Shown: positions 15,294-24,326, counted from the stretch's first letter. The stretch is 48,670 nucleotides of DNA from an uncultured Caulobacteraceae bacterium (GCA_903923135.1 CAIXWN010000049.1:1-48670), one strand, 5' to 3'. The notes: generated by a model not told the origin, from the letters alone. Numbers and translations are program-made.

Positions 15294-16496
15294 ATGGAAC
15301 ACGACGCCGAACTCGAAGCCTTCCGCGCCGAGGCGCGCGGCTGGCTGGACGAGAACTTCCCGTCCTCGCTGCGCGGCCGCGCCGGGGCGATGATGCCGCT
15401 GCTGGACGGCGGCGTCCTGCCCCCCGACATGCTCGCCTGGAAGCGCGCCATGGGGGCCAAGGGTTGGGGCACGCCCACCTGGCCGGCGAAATACGGCGGC
15501 GGCGGCCTGTCGCCGCAACAGGCCCGCGTCCTGGGCCAGGAAATGGCCAGGGCCGGCGCGTTCAATCCGCTGGTCCACGGCATGGGCGTGACGATGATCG
15601 GCCCGACGATCCTGGACTATGGCACGGAGGCCCAGAAGCAGGAGCACATCCCGCCGATTGTCCGCGGCGACGTGCGCTGGTGCGTGGGCTATTCGGAGCC
15701 GAACGCGGGTTCCGACCTCGCCTCCCTGCAGACCAAATGCGAGGACAAGGGCGACCACTGGCTGGTCAACGGCCAGAAGATCTGGACCTCCGGCGCCCAG
15801 TGGGGCGACTGGTGCGGCACCCTGGTGCGCACCGACCCGAAGGCCAAGAAGCACGACGGCATCAGCTTCCTGCTGATCAACATGCGCCAGCCGAGCGTCG
15901 AGACCCGCCCGATCAAGCTGATCGCCGGCGCCTCGCCCTTCTGCGAGACCTTCTTCACCGACACCCAGGTCCCCAAGGACGCCCTGCTGGGCGAGATCAA
16001 CAAGGGCTGGACGGTCGGCAAGCGCCTGCTGCAGCACGAGCGCGCCAGCCAGACCGGGGCGCCGGGCGGCGGGCGGGTCGCGCCGCTTCAGGACATCGCC
16101 AGGCGCTACCTGGAGGTCGGACAGGACGGACGACTGGCCGACGTCGACCTCCGCACCCGCCTAACGGGCCACCTCTTGGACGCCCGCGCCCACGGCCTGA
16201 CCCTGGCCCGGGTAATGGCCGAATCGCGCGGCGCCGCCGGCCCCAGCAACGCCGCCTCGGTGCTGAAGAACTCGGCCACCCATGTGGCGCAGAGCCGCGC
16301 CGAACTGACCCTGGAAATCATGGGTCACCAGGGCCTGGCCTGGGAAGGCGACGCCTTCACGGCCGAGGAGCACGAGGCCGTTCGCACGTGGCTGTTCGGC
16401 AAGGCCATGTCGATCTACGGCGGCTCGTCGGAGATCCAGAACAACATCATCTCCAAACGGATCCTGGGTCTGCCCGACACCACTCAGTCCGCCTGA
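15294..16496 (+). CDS. Acyl-CoA dehydrogenase family protein
   Basis: This 400-residue FAD enzyme introduces a double bond between C2 and C3 of an acyl-CoA. It has the usual N-terminal helical domain with a WPAKYGG segment, the first family signature GYSEPNAGSDLASL in the FAD/substrate region, WTSGAQ in the beta domain, and the C-terminal IYGGSSEIQNNIISKRILGLP signature. Its N-terminal wording resembles the fadE-type group used for branched, aromatic or steroid side-chain acyl-CoAs more than short-chain enzymes, but the substrate cannot be fixed from sequence. It is followed 13 bases later by a cytochrome P450 in the same direction, so the two are probably co-transcribed. Confidence 0.9.
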   Translation: MEHDAELEAFRAEARGWLDENFPSSLRGRAGAMMPLLDGGVLPPDMLAWKRAMGAKGWGTPTWPAKYGGGGLSPQQARVLGQEMARAGAFNPLVHGMGVTMIGPTILDYGTEAQKQEHIPPIVRGDVRWCVGYSEPNAGSDLASLQTKCEDKGDHWLVNGQKIWTSGAQWGDWCGTLVRTDPKAKKHDGISFLLINMRQPSVETRPIKLIAGASPFCETFFTDTQVPKDALLGEINKGWTVGKRLLQHERASQTGAPGGGRVAPLQDIARRYLEVGQDGRLADVDLRTRLTGHLLDARAHGLTLARVMAESRGAAGPSNAASVLKNSATHVAQSRAELTLEIMGHQGLAWEGDAFTAEEHEAVRTWLFGKAMSIYGGSSEIQNNIISKRILGLPDTTQSA

Positions 16497-16509
16497 CGGG
16501 GACACGGCG

Positions 16510-17730
16510 ATGACCGGGGAGCCCGCCCGTCCCGCCCACGTTCCGGCGGCTCTGGTGGTGGATTTCGACGTCTACGCCGCCGCGGCGCCTGGGGAGGATT
16601 TTCACGCCGCCTGGGTGCGTTTCCAGCGCGCCACCGTCAGCCCCCTGGTCTGGAGCCCGCGCTACGGCGGCCACTGGATCGCCGTGCGGGGACGCGACGT
16701 TCTGGACCTTTACGGCGACCACGACCGCTTCTCATCGGCGGTGAACACAGTGCCGCCGGCCACCAGCCGCGCGCCGCTCGGCGCGATCGTGCTCGATCCG
16801 CCGCAGCACGGCCCCTTCCGGGCGGTGCTGGACGAGGGCCTGTCGCCCCGGGTCGTGCGCGGCCTCGAGCCCGCCGTGCGGGCCCTGGCGGCGGAACTGA
16901 TCGAGGGGCTTGCGCCGCAGGGCGGCTGCGACTTCATCGCCGCCTTCGCCGACATCCTGCCCCTGACGGTGTTCCTCAACCTCGTCGACATTCCCCTCAG
17001 CGACCGGGCGATGCTGGCGCGCTGGGCCGGACAGGTGACCCGCGAGACCGATGTCGCTCTGCGCGACGGCGCCTCGCGCAGCCTGCGCAACTATCTGCGG
17101 CCGCTGGTGGCGGCGCGGCGGGAACGGCCTGGCGACGATCTGATCAGTCGCATCATCCACGCTAGCGTCGATGGGCGGGCGGTCACCGACACCGAGGCTG
17201 TCGGGGCCTGCACCCACCTGATGATGGCCGGCCTGGACACCGTCTCGTCGCTGCTGGGCTTCGTGATGCGCTTCCTGGCCAGCCATCCCGCCGCGCGCAG
17301 GGCGCTGGTGGATGATCCGCGCCGGATCCCGGGGGCGGTGAAGGAACTGGTGCGGCGCTTTCCCCTGGTGGTGATGTCGCGCCGGGTGACCCGCGACACC
17401 ACACTGCACGGCGTCCTGCTCAAGGCCGGCGAGATGATCGCCCTGCCGACCATGCTCTTCAATCTCGACGAGACGGAGTATCCCGCCCCCCTGACCGTGG
17501 ACTGGGCGCGGCCTGTCCTGACCACCTGCACCTTCGGAGCCGGCGTGCATCGCTGTCCGGGCGCGACCCTGGGCCAGCGCGAGGTGGTGATCACCCTGCA
17601 GGAGTGGCTGGCGCGGATTCCCGAGTTCGAGGTCGACGATTCCGAGCCGGTCACTGTGAACGGCGGCATCGTCGCCACGCTCGACCGGCTGGTTCTGCGC
17701 TGGCGGCCGCCGGAACCCTTCGGTGCTTAG
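16510..17730 (+). CDS. Cytochrome P450
   Basis: This is a 406-residue soluble bacterial P450 that hydroxylates an organic substrate using electrons from a ferredoxin system not encoded here. The heme-binding loop is TFGAGVHRCPG with thiolate Cys349. The K-helix E-x-x-R is E279/R282 (KELVRRF), and the I-helix oxygen-activation motif is MMAGLDTVSS. The early DPPQHGPFR segment is the conserved C-helix. Length and lack of a membrane anchor indicate a class I enzyme. It sits directly behind the acyl-CoA dehydrogenase, which suggests a role in degrading a fatty, terpenoid or steroid-like compound (inference). No redox partner gene is adjacent. Confidence 0.93.
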   Translation: MTGEPARPAHVPAALVVDFDVYAAAAPGEDFHAAWVRFQRATVSPLVWSPRYGGHWIAVRGRDVLDLYGDHDRFSSAVNTVPPATSRAPLGAIVLDPPQHGPFRAVLDEGLSPRVVRGLEPAVRALAAELIEGLAPQGGCDFIAAFADILPLTVFLNLVDIPLSDRAMLARWAGQVTRETDVALRDGASRSLRNYLRPLVAARRERPGDDLISRIIHASVDGRAVTDTEAVGACTHLMMAGLDTVSSLLGFVMRFLASHPAARRALVDDPRRIPGAVKELVRRFPLVVMSRRVTRDTTLHGVLLKAGEMIALPTMLFNLDETEYPAPLTVDWARPVLTTCTFGAGVHRCPGATLGQREVVITLQEWLARIPEFEVDDSEPVTVNGGIVATLDRLVLRWRPPEPFGA

Positions 17731-17865
17731 GGATTGATCCAGATCAGCGCGACGTCGCCATGGCGCCAACACAGTCCGGGCCGGCGGCGGTGACGTTTTC
17801 GCCCCGGACCAAGGCGGGCGGCTTCAAAGGCCCGCATCCGGGGACGCTTCCGGGAGGATTCATTG

Positions 17866-18087
17866 ATGATTCGTGCGGAGAACCATGCCGGCTGGCGGTC
17901 GGGCGACGTCATTGACCTCGACAACGCCGCGGAAGTCCGTCGCTGGGCCCGGCGCCTGTTCGTCACGCCTTCCGAACTTCGCGAGATGGTCGAGGCCGTC
18001 CCCCACGGACCAGCCCGCCACCCGACCACACCGCCCAGGGCGGGGCGCGGTCCGGCGCTGCGACAGGAAGCCGCCGCCCACTCGTGA
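17866..18087 (+). CDS. DUF3606 family small protein
   Basis: This is a 73-residue protein. Residues 11-45 (SGDVIDLDNAAEVRRWARR followed by LFVTPSELREMVEAV) match the DUF3606 pattern of a short acidic strand, an EVRxW helix, and a helix-turn-helix-like ELRxxV segment. The function of the family is unknown. A strong ribosome-binding site, GGGAGGA at 17852-17858, precedes ATG 17866. The last 25 residues are Pro/Arg-rich and probably disordered. Confidence 0.65.
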   Translation: MIRAENHAGWRSGDVIDLDNAAEVRRWARRLFVTPSELREMVEAVPHGPARHPTTPPRAGRGPALRQEAAAHS

Positions 18088-18141
18088 ACGCCGACGAACC
18101 GGCTGCGGCGAAGCCGCCGAATCCGCGCTGGGGCAAATCTG

Positions 18142-18193
18142 TAGGGCCCGATTCACCGTCCGCATCTGTTCCGTACGAACGGATCGGGCTCTA
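18142..18193. repeat. Long imperfect palindrome with inner hairpin
   Basis: TAGGGCCCGATTC (18142-18154) pairs with GGATCGGGCTCTA (18181-18193) over 13 positions with two G-T pairs. Inside, GTTC (18168-18171) and GAAC (18177-18180) form a second small stem. It lies in the 277-base gap between the DUF3606 gene and the nitronate monooxygenase and ends two bases before a possible small-gene ATG. It could be a terminator, a structured leader or a dispersed palindrome. A GATTC (GANTC) site lies in its left arm. Confidence 0.5.
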
Positions 18194-18195
18194 GG

Positions 18196-18354
18196 ATGGC
18201 GCGAATCGCAGCCTGGACCGGTGTGATCGCCATGTTCTGCAAGCCCCGCCGCGGCCGCCTCCCCGCAGCCTTCGCCCTCCCCGCGGTCGTCGGCAAGGCC
18301 ATGATGCACGGCGCGACCCCGAGCGTCGGCCCGACCCGCAACCCCGTCAACTGA
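18196..18354 (+). CDS. Possible small protein (52 codons)
   Basis: This open frame runs from ATG 18196 to TGA 18352-18354, 10 bases before the nitronate monooxygenase start. Third codon positions are almost all G or C after the first few codons. The predicted peptide has a short basic region (CKPRRGR) and a small hydrophobic stretch (LPAAFALPAVVG). No family is recognised. A later ATG (codon 13) is an alternative start. The ATG lies immediately after a palindrome, so its ribosome-binding site could be sequestered. Low certainty. Confidence 0.3.
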   Translation: MARIAAWTGVIAMFCKPRRGRLPAAFALPAVVGKAMMHGATPSVGPTRNPVN

Positions 18355-18364
18355 GCGCCCCGCC

Positions 18365-19396
18365 GTGTCCGACGACCACCTTCTGCGCACGCGGTTCACC
18401 GAACGGTTCAACCTGCGGCACCCCATCGTCTGCGCGCCCATGGCCCTGGTCACCGGCGGCCGGCTGGCGCGCGCCGTGTCGCGGGCGGGAGGCCTGGGCG
18501 TGGTTGGTGGCGGCTACGCCGGGGTCCTGGGCGGCGAGCCGGATCTAGCGGCCGAGCTGACCCTGGCGCGCCGGGAAACCTTTGGCGTGGGCTTCATCAC
18601 CTGGGCCCTGGCGAAGGCGCCGCAGCGCCTTGAGGAGGCGCTGGCCTATGGCCCGTCGTGCGTGTTCCTGTCATTCGGCGACCCGAGGCCCTTTGCGCCG
18701 GTGATCCACGGCCACGGCGCCAGGCTGATCTGTCAGGCGCAGACCCTGCGGCACATCGACGAAGCTCTCGACGCCGGGGCCGACGCGATTGTCGCCCAGG
18801 GGACGGAGGCCGGCGGCCACGGGGGCGCGCGGTCCACCCTGCCCTTCGTGCCGGAGGCCGCCGACCACATCGCGCGACGCTCGCCCGACACCCTGCTGCT
18901 GGCGGCGGGCGGAATCGCCGACGGGCGCGGTCTGGCGGCGGCCCTGATGCTGGGCGCCGACGGGGTGGTGGTGGGCACCCGGTTCTGGGCGTCGGCCGAG
19001 GCCCTGACGCCCCAGGCCGCCACCGACCTGGCCGAACGTTCCACAGGCGACGACACCATCCGGACCACCGCCATAGACGCCCTGCGGGGCGTGGACTGGC
19101 CCGACGAGTTCTCGTTCCGCGTTCTGAAGAACGACCTGACCGCCGCCTGGGCGGGCCGAGAGACCGAGGCCCGCGCCGCCTTCGGTTCGCTGCGCGAGGT
19201 CTATGACGAGGCCCGCGCGCGGGGCGATCTGCGCACGGCCGCGACCGTGGCCGGGGAAGCCGTCGGTCGGATCCGCGACCGTCCCGCCGCCGCCGACATC
19301 GTCGAGAGCATGACCCGCGAGGCCTGGGCGCGCCTGTCCATCGCCGCCGCCCGCCTCACCCGGCCGGGCAATTGGCCCTCTATGCACAATCGTTGA
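18365..19396 (+). CDS. Nitronate monooxygenase (2-nitropropane dioxygenase family)
   Basis: This 343-residue FMN enzyme oxidises alkyl nitronates such as propionate-3-nitronate, a detoxification reaction. The TIM-barrel begins with HPIVCAPMALVTGGRLARAVS. The FMN phosphate/active-site segment is GTEAGGHGG (E148-G154, His152), and a second phosphate-binding stretch is LLAAGGIADGRGLAAALMLGAD. These are hallmarks of the class. Start codon GTG 18365 begins MSDDHLLRTRF, the expected N-terminus. It is in the same direction as DUF3606 and DUF4260 genes without tight coupling. Confidence 0.88.
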   Translation: MSDDHLLRTRFTERFNLRHPIVCAPMALVTGGRLARAVSRAGGLGVVGGGYAGVLGGEPDLAAELTLARRETFGVGFITWALAKAPQRLEEALAYGPSCVFLSFGDPRPFAPVIHGHGARLICQAQTLRHIDEALDAGADAIVAQGTEAGGHGGARSTLPFVPEAADHIARRSPDTLLLAAGGIADGRGLAAALMLGADGVVVGTRFWASAEALTPQAATDLAERSTGDDTIRTTAIDALRGVDWPDEFSFRVLKNDLTAAWAGRETEARAAFGSLREVYDEARARGDLRTAATVAGEAVGRIRDRPAAADIVESMTREAWARLSIAAARLTRPGNWPSMHNR

Positions 19397-19423
19397 TCCG
19401 AACTTCAGGTTCATCCAATTGTG
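19385..19423 (+). terminator. Imperfect hairpin at the end of the nitronate monooxygenase gene
   Basis: CACAAT (19385-19390), inside the last codons, pairs with ATTGTG (19418-19423), and inner GAAC/GTTC arms flank a TTCAG loop. No T-run follows, so terminator function is tentative. Confidence 0.35.
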
Positions 19424-19491
19424 AAGATGCGCGGCCTGAGGCCTGATGCGCGGGTTCCGACACCGGATCGCCGCCCATTGGAAGCCTCGCC

Positions 19492-19941
19492 ATGTCCGTC
19501 ATCGCCACCTTCGACCGCGCCGCCTCCCCTGCGAGGCTCGTCGCCGACACCCCGCCCGTCGGCGCTTCCGGCGCGGCCCGGGCCATCCTGCGCCTTGAAG
19601 GCGCCGCCGCCCTGACGGCGGCGCTGGCCGCCTACGCCCACTGGGGCCCGGGCTGGGGCGTGTTCGCCCTGCTGTTCCTGGTCCCGGACCTTTCCATGCT
19701 GGGCTATCTGGCCGGCCCGCGGGTGGGCGCGGCCGCCTACAACGCCGGTCACAGCTATCTGGGTCCGGCCATCCTGGCCGCCGCCGGGTTGATGGCGCCG
19801 GCGCCCCTGGCCACCGCCGCGGCGCTGGTCTGGGTCGTCCACATCGGCTTCGACCGCCTGCTCGGCTACGGCCTGAAATACCCCACCGCCTTCGGCCACA
19901 CCCACCTGGGCGCCATCGGCAGGGCCGCCCGGGCGTTTTGA
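19492..19941 (+). CDS. DUF4260 family membrane protein
   Basis: This is a 149-residue protein with about four hydrophobic segments. It carries the family hallmarks: RLEGAAAL near the start of the domain, FLVPDLSMLGYLAGPRVGA, YNAGHSY, and the C-terminal VHIGFDRLLGYGLKY with TAFGHTHLG. The conserved His and Asp residues suggest a metal or substrate site in the membrane, but the family has no established function. Residues 1-30 are an extra N-terminal segment. The ATG at 19492 is the natural start. The next gene starts 32 bases after its stop. Confidence 0.82.
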   Translation: MSVIATFDRAASPARLVADTPPVGASGAARAILRLEGAAALTAALAAYAHWGPGWGVFALLFLVPDLSMLGYLAGPRVGAAAYNAGHSYLGPAILAAAGLMAPAPLATAAALVWVVHIGFDRLLGYGLKYPTAFGHTHLGAIGRAARAF

Positions 19942-19973
19942 CAGGCGCGGAAATCCGCCGCACTGAATCGGGC

Positions 19974-21647
19974 ATGACCTGCTCCGACCGACTCAGCTCC
20001 GCCTTCACCCGCCGCACCGCTCTCGCCGCCGGAGCGGCCGCCCTGCTGGCGCCGGCTTTCGCCCGGGGAGACGAGCCCGGCCTGGTGATCAGCGGCGGGA
20101 CGATCCACACCGGCGCGGCGGCGGGCCGTGTGGAGGCCATCGCCGTCAAGGGCGACCGCATCGTCTTCGTCGGCGCCCTCGCCGACGCCCGGCGGGCGGC
20201 GCCCGGCGCCCGGCAGATCGATCTGGGCGGCGCGACCGCCTTCCCCGGCTTCGTCGATTCCCACGTCCACTTCACCGGGGTGGGCATCCGCGAGATGACC
20301 CTCAGCCTTGAGGGAACCTCGTCCATAGGCGAGCTCCAGTCGCGCCTGCGCGCCTGGGCGACGAGCAATCCGACGGGGGTGATCAACGGTCGCGGCTGGA
20401 TCGAGACCCACTGGCCGGAAGGGCGATTCCCGACCCGCGACGATCTCGACGCGGTGGTGGCCGACCGGCCGGTCTATCTGCAGCGCGCCGATGGTCACGC
20501 CGGGGTGGTGAACTCGAAGACCCTGGAGGTGCTGGGCGTCGGTCCGTCGACGCCGAACCCGGCCGGCGGGGAGATCCTCAAGGACGCCAAGGGGCGCCCC
20601 ACGGGCCTGTTCGTCGACAACGCCCAGAAGATGCTGGAGCCGGTGATCACCCGACCGGACCGCGCCACCAAGCGGGAGGCCCTCGGCCGGGCCGACCGGC
20701 TCTACGCGGCGCGCGGCTGGACCGCCGCCCACTTCATGAGCGTCGAGCAGGACGATATCGAGATCCTGCGCAACATGGCGCGGACCCAGGTCCTGGGCCT
20801 GCGCCTGGACACCTATATGGATCCCTCGGCGGCGGCCGAGGTGCTGGCGACGGGCCCCTCGGTCGACCCGACCGGACAGGTCCGCCTGCGGGGGATCAAG
20901 CTCTACGCCGACGGCGCCCTGGGCTCGCGCGGGGCGGCGCTCCTGGCGCCCTATTCGGACAAGGGGGGTTGGACCGGCCTGTTGGTCACACCGCATGACC
21001 GGATGGTCGAGCTGATGCGAAAGGCCGAAACGGTGAAGGCCCAGGTGGCCGTCCACGCCATCGGCGACCGCGGCAACCGCCTCACGCTCGACGCCATGGC
21101 CGAGGTGCTCGGATCGGCGCGCACCGACCGCCGCTGGCGAATCGAGCACGCGCAGATCATCTCGCCCCGGGACCTGCCGCGGTTCGCCGCCATGGGCGTC
21201 ACCGCCTCGATGCAGCCCTCGCACGCCATCGGCGATCTCTATTTCGCGCCTTCGCGGCTGGGCGACGCCCGACTGAAGGGCGCCTACGCCTGGCGCAGCC
21301 TGCTACGGTCCGGCGCCTTGGTTTGCGCCGGCACCGACGCGCCCGTCGAGAAGGGCGATCCGCTGATCGAGTTCTACGCCGCGGTCTATCGGCACAGCCT
21401 CGACGGCTTCGCCGCGCCGGACTGGAGGCTGGACGAGACGGTGAGCCGCGCCCAGGCCCTGCGCATGCTGACCCTCTCGCCCGCGAAGGCGGTGGGGCGC
21501 GAACACGACCTGGGCACGCTGGAGGTGGGCAAGCGCGCCGACCTGACGGCGTTCTCAAAGGACCTGATGACCGTCGAGCCGGCCGAGATCCTCAAGGCGA
21601 AAGCCGCCCTGACCATCACCGCCGGCCGGATCACCCACCAGGCCTGA
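19974..21647 (+). CDS. Tat-exported amidohydrolase (Amidohydro_3 / YtcJ-like)
   Basis: This is a 557-residue metal-dependent hydrolase. A Tat signal (FTRRTALAAGAAALLAPAFA, about 11-30) sends it folded to the periplasm. The amidohydrolase core shows the first metal motif DSHVH (95-99), the IEHAQI histidine region, and GTDAPVE near the C-terminal metal-binding aspartate. The overall wording matches YtcJ/LAF3-type amidohydrolases, whose substrates are mostly unknown amides or cyclic compounds. I chose ATG 19974 because the upstream TTG extension only adds a non-signal segment. It converges with a TonB-dependent receptor (6 bases apart), which may import a compound it processes, though convergent genes are not co-transcribed. 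Confidence 0.88.
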   Translation: MTCSDRLSSAFTRRTALAAGAAALLAPAFARGDEPGLVISGGTIHTGAAAGRVEAIAVKGDRIVFVGALADARRAAPGARQIDLGGATAFPGFVDSHVHFTGVGIREMTLSLEGTSSIGELQSRLRAWATSNPTGVINGRGWIETHWPEGRFPTRDDLDAVVADRPVYLQRADGHAGVVNSKTLEVLGVGPSTPNPAGGEILKDAKGRPTGLFVDNAQKMLEPVITRPDRATKREALGRADRLYAARGWTAAHFMSVEQDDIEILRNMARTQVLGLRLDTYMDPSAAAEVLATGPSVDPTGQVRLRGIKLYADGALGSRGAALLAPYSDKGGWTGLLVTPHDRMVELMRKAETVKAQVAVHAIGDRGNRLTLDAMAEVLGSARTDRRWRIEHAQIISPRDLPRFAAMGVTASMQPSHAIGDLYFAPSRLGDARLKGAYAWRSLLRSGALVCAGTDAPVEKGDPLIEFYAAVYRHSLDGFAAPDWRLDETVSRAQALRMLTLSPAKAVGREHDLGTLEVGKRADLTAFSKDLMTVEPAEILKAKAALTITAGRITHQA

Positions 21648-21653
21648 GGGGGG

Positions 21654-24326
21654 CTAGAACTTCGCCCGCACGCCGAACTCGTAGGTCTGCCCGTAGACCT
21701 CCCGCTGGATCGGACGGTTGGTCGAACCCTCGTAGTAGCGCAGCGGCGTGTTCAGCAGGTTCTTGACGTTGAAATAGCCCGTCCAGTGGCTGTTCACCCG
21801 ATAGCTCGAGGTGAAGTCGAGGTTCAGCTTGTTGTCCTGGATGGTGTCCAGGGATCGATCGCCGTTCAGACCGAAGAGGCTGTGGCTGACATATTCCGTC
21901 GACAGCCGCAGCTCCAGACCGTGGGCTTCATAGAAGCCGGCGAGGTTCCAGGTCAGGTTCGAGGTGCCCGGCAGGGAACCATAGTGGTTCCTGCCATCGG
22001 CGCTGACGGTCGAGTCGTATTCGAGGAAGCTGGACTTCACTAGGGTGATGTTGGCGTCCAGCCCCAGGCCGCCGAGCAGGCCCGGCAGCATGGTGAACTT
22101 CTGATGGTAGGCCGCCTCGATCCCGCGGGCATAGGCCGACTCATTGGCGAAGGTGGCGATGTCGCCCAGCTGACCCTGGAAGATCGGATCGGACACGTTG
22201 ATCCGGCTGTGCTTGAAGATGTAGTTCTGGAATTCCTTGTCGAAGGCCCCGATCTGCAGGATGCCGCCGGACGGCATGTAATATTCAACGTCCAGGTCGA
22301 AGTTGTTGCCAGTCGTCGGCTTCAGGTTCGGATTGCCGGACGTATAGACCGGGCGCGGGGCGGTCGAGAAATCGACCCCGGCGAAGCCGCCGGCCTGGCT
22401 GAAGCCCGGTCGGGCGATACCGGTGGAATAGGTCAGGCGCACCTGCAGCCGGTCGTTGGCCGCGTACTTGAACTGCGCGGTCGGGAAGGCGTTGGTGTAG
22501 CTGTGCCCCTGGGTCACGAAGGATACTGTCGAGTTCCCCTCCGAGTCGGTGGTGGCGAGGTAGTTCCCGTAGGTCGCCTCGGTGTGCTCCACCCGCACGC
22601 CGGTCAGCACGCTCAGCTTGCCGAAGCTGGTCGTGTACATCAGGTAGCCGGCGTAGACGTTCTCGGTGTCGTTGAAGTCCCGGCCCAGCGAGGGATCGAG
22701 CGAGTCGATGTTGGCGGCGAACAGGGCGTTCTGGGCGTGCAGGTCGACCACGGGCGCCGGAATGTAGAGCCCGCCGTAGTAGTTGCAGCACGGGTTGGCG
22801 CCGGTGCTGTAGGTGGCGAGATTGGCCGTCGGCGTGGCCTGGGCGAAGAAGTCGGTGACGATTTTCGACCGCTCGCGCACGCTGGCGCCGAATTTCAGCT
22901 GTCCGCCCTCGCCGACGATGTGCAGCGGCGCGGTGACGTTGATCACACCGCTGTATTCCTCGTCGCGGTCGGCCTCGTAGTACTGACGCAGGCGCGGGTT
23001 GTTGTAGATCGACGGGTTCTGGATGTTGAACGGCGTCGTCAGGGCCGCGTCGGTGTAGAACTTGTAGACGCCCTCCGGGCTGATGAGGTTGTTGTAGGCG
23101 ACATATTCGCCGGCCGGGCCGTTCCATCGGGCTTCGCGGTAGTAGTTCTCGACGTAGGACGCGCGGCTGTAGGCGGCATGGTAGTCGACCACGATGGCGC
23201 CGTAGTCGTCCCGGCCACCGGCGGTGATGACGATGTTGCGGTGGGTTTCCTGGGAGTCGTCGGTGAAGATGCGCGGGCGGAAGGTGTCGATCACCCCGCC
23301 GTTCAGGCTGGCCGGGTCGGCGACCGGACTGCCGTCGAGCACGGCGTAGAAGTGCTGCTTGTGGGCGGCCTCGACATAGCCGGCCTCGTCGAAGCGGAAA
23401 TAGTAGCTGTGGTCGTCGTTGGGCTGGAAGTCGAACTCGCCGCCATAGCCGAAGCGCCGACGGTGATAGTCGTATTTGCGGAAATCCACCTCGCCAAGGA
23501 CGTTGTCGACCGCCGTGGCCCCGTCGTTGGCGTAGCTGGGCTCGATGTCGTCGATCGACCGGCGGTCGTCCTTGCGCGAGCCGGTCAGGACGATCGAGAA
23601 CGGCGTCGGATTGCTGATCCAGCCGGAGAGCGCCGGCGCATCCTTGTCCACGCCGGCGACGACGAGCTTGCCGTTGACGAAGCCGAATTTGGCGCCGAGC
23701 GCGATCGAGCCGGTGAACGGGCCGGTATGGTCATGCAGGGGCTCATAGCCCCAGCCCAGTTCGGCTTCGACGAAGGGCTTGGTGATGTTCTTGGCCGAAC
23801 GCGGTGTCAGGTCGATCTGGCCGCCGAGCCCCTCGGCCTCGCGGTCGGGCGAGAGGGTCTTGTAAAGCACGATGCCGTCGATGGCGCCGGTGGGGATGGT
23901 GTCGAACTCCACCGCGCGACCCGAGCCGCTGGCGGCCGTGCCCGCCGGATAGGTGTTCAGCAGCACCACGCCGCCGTAGGTGGCGCCGTTGAGATTGGCG
24001 TCGATGCCGCGGATGTTGATGAAGCGGCCTTCGCCGGTGTCGGTGGACAGAGACACGCCGGGGATCCGGCCGGCCGCCTCGGCGGCGTTGTAGTCGGGGT
24101 ACTTGGTGATCGTCTCGGCCGACTGGACATTGAGGATCGTCGCGGACAGTTGCTGGCGCTGACGGGCGACAACCTCCTCGCGCGGCGCGGTGACGGTGAT
24201 CTGGTCGACGGTCGTCGGCGCAGAGCTCTCGGCGGCCGCCGCAGGGTCAGCGGCGCGCGCCGCGGGACCCAGGGCCAAAAGGCTCACGGTCGAGGCGAGC
24301 GCCAGGGAGAAGACCTTCGGTGACAT
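21654..24326 (-). CDS. TonB-dependent outer-membrane receptor
   Basis: This is an 890-residue protein with a Sec signal peptide (cleavage near AARA-ADP, about residue 25). A TonB-box-like segment VDQITVTAP (about 39-47) is followed by a plug domain with GRIPGVSLSTDTGEGRFINIRG. A 22-strand beta barrel then ends in the family-typical YEFGVRAKF with terminal Phe. The phrase YGGVVLLNTYPAG within the plug and the lack of an N-terminal extension fit the Xanthomonas/Caulobacter subgroup that takes up carbohydrates and other scarce nutrients. No FecA-like signalling domain is present. The ligand cannot be read from sequence. A methyltransferase gene lies 148 bases upstream in the same direction. Confidence 0.92.
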   Translation of the reverse strand: MSPKVFSLALASTVSLLALGPAARAADPAAAAESSAPTTVDQITVTAPREEVVARQRQQLSATILNVQSAETITKYPDYNAAEAAGRIPGVSLSTDTGEGRFINIRGIDANLNGATYGGVVLLNTYPAGTAASGSGRAVEFDTIPTGAIDGIVLYKTLSPDREAEGLGGQIDLTPRSAKNITKPFVEAELGWGYEPLHDHTGPFTGSIALGAKFGFVNGKLVVAGVDKDAPALSGWISNPTPFSIVLTGSRKDDRRSIDDIEPSYANDGATAVDNVLGEVDFRKYDYHRRRFGYGGEFDFQPNDDHSYYFRFDEAGYVEAAHKQHFYAVLDGSPVADPASLNGGVIDTFRPRIFTDDSQETHRNIVITAGGRDDYGAIVVDYHAAYSRASYVENYYREARWNGPAGEYVAYNNLISPEGVYKFYTDAALTTPFNIQNPSIYNNPRLRQYYEADRDEEYSGVINVTAPLHIVGEGGQLKFGASVRERSKIVTDFFAQATPTANLATYSTGANPCCNYYGGLYIPAPVVDLHAQNALFAANIDSLDPSLGRDFNDTENVYAGYLMYTTSFGKLSVLTGVRVEHTEATYGNYLATTDSEGNSTVSFVTQGHSYTNAFPTAQFKYAANDRLQVRLTYSTGIARPGFSQAGGFAGVDFSTAPRPVYTSGNPNLKPTTGNNFDLDVEYYMPSGGILQIGAFDKEFQNYIFKHSRINVSDPIFQGQLGDIATFANESAYARGIEAAYHQKFTMLPGLLGGLGLDANITLVKSSFLEYDSTVSADGRNHYGSLPGTSNLTWNLAGFYEAHGLELRLSTEYVSHSLFGLNGDRSLDTIQDNKLNLDFTSSYRVNSHWTGYFNVKNLLNTPLRYYEGSTNRPIQREVYGQTYEFGVRAKF

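Noticed and set aside
12932-15583. An 883-codon minus-strand open frame opposite malate synthase
   Set aside because: The composition (Gly, His, Gln, Arg and Val rich) is typical of antisense shadows, and malate synthase on the other strand has full family motifs.
22104-24323. A 739-codon plus-strand open frame opposite the TonB receptor
   Set aside because: Val/Gly/Asp-rich sequence with no domain; the receptor on the minus strand has signal peptide, plug and barrel features.
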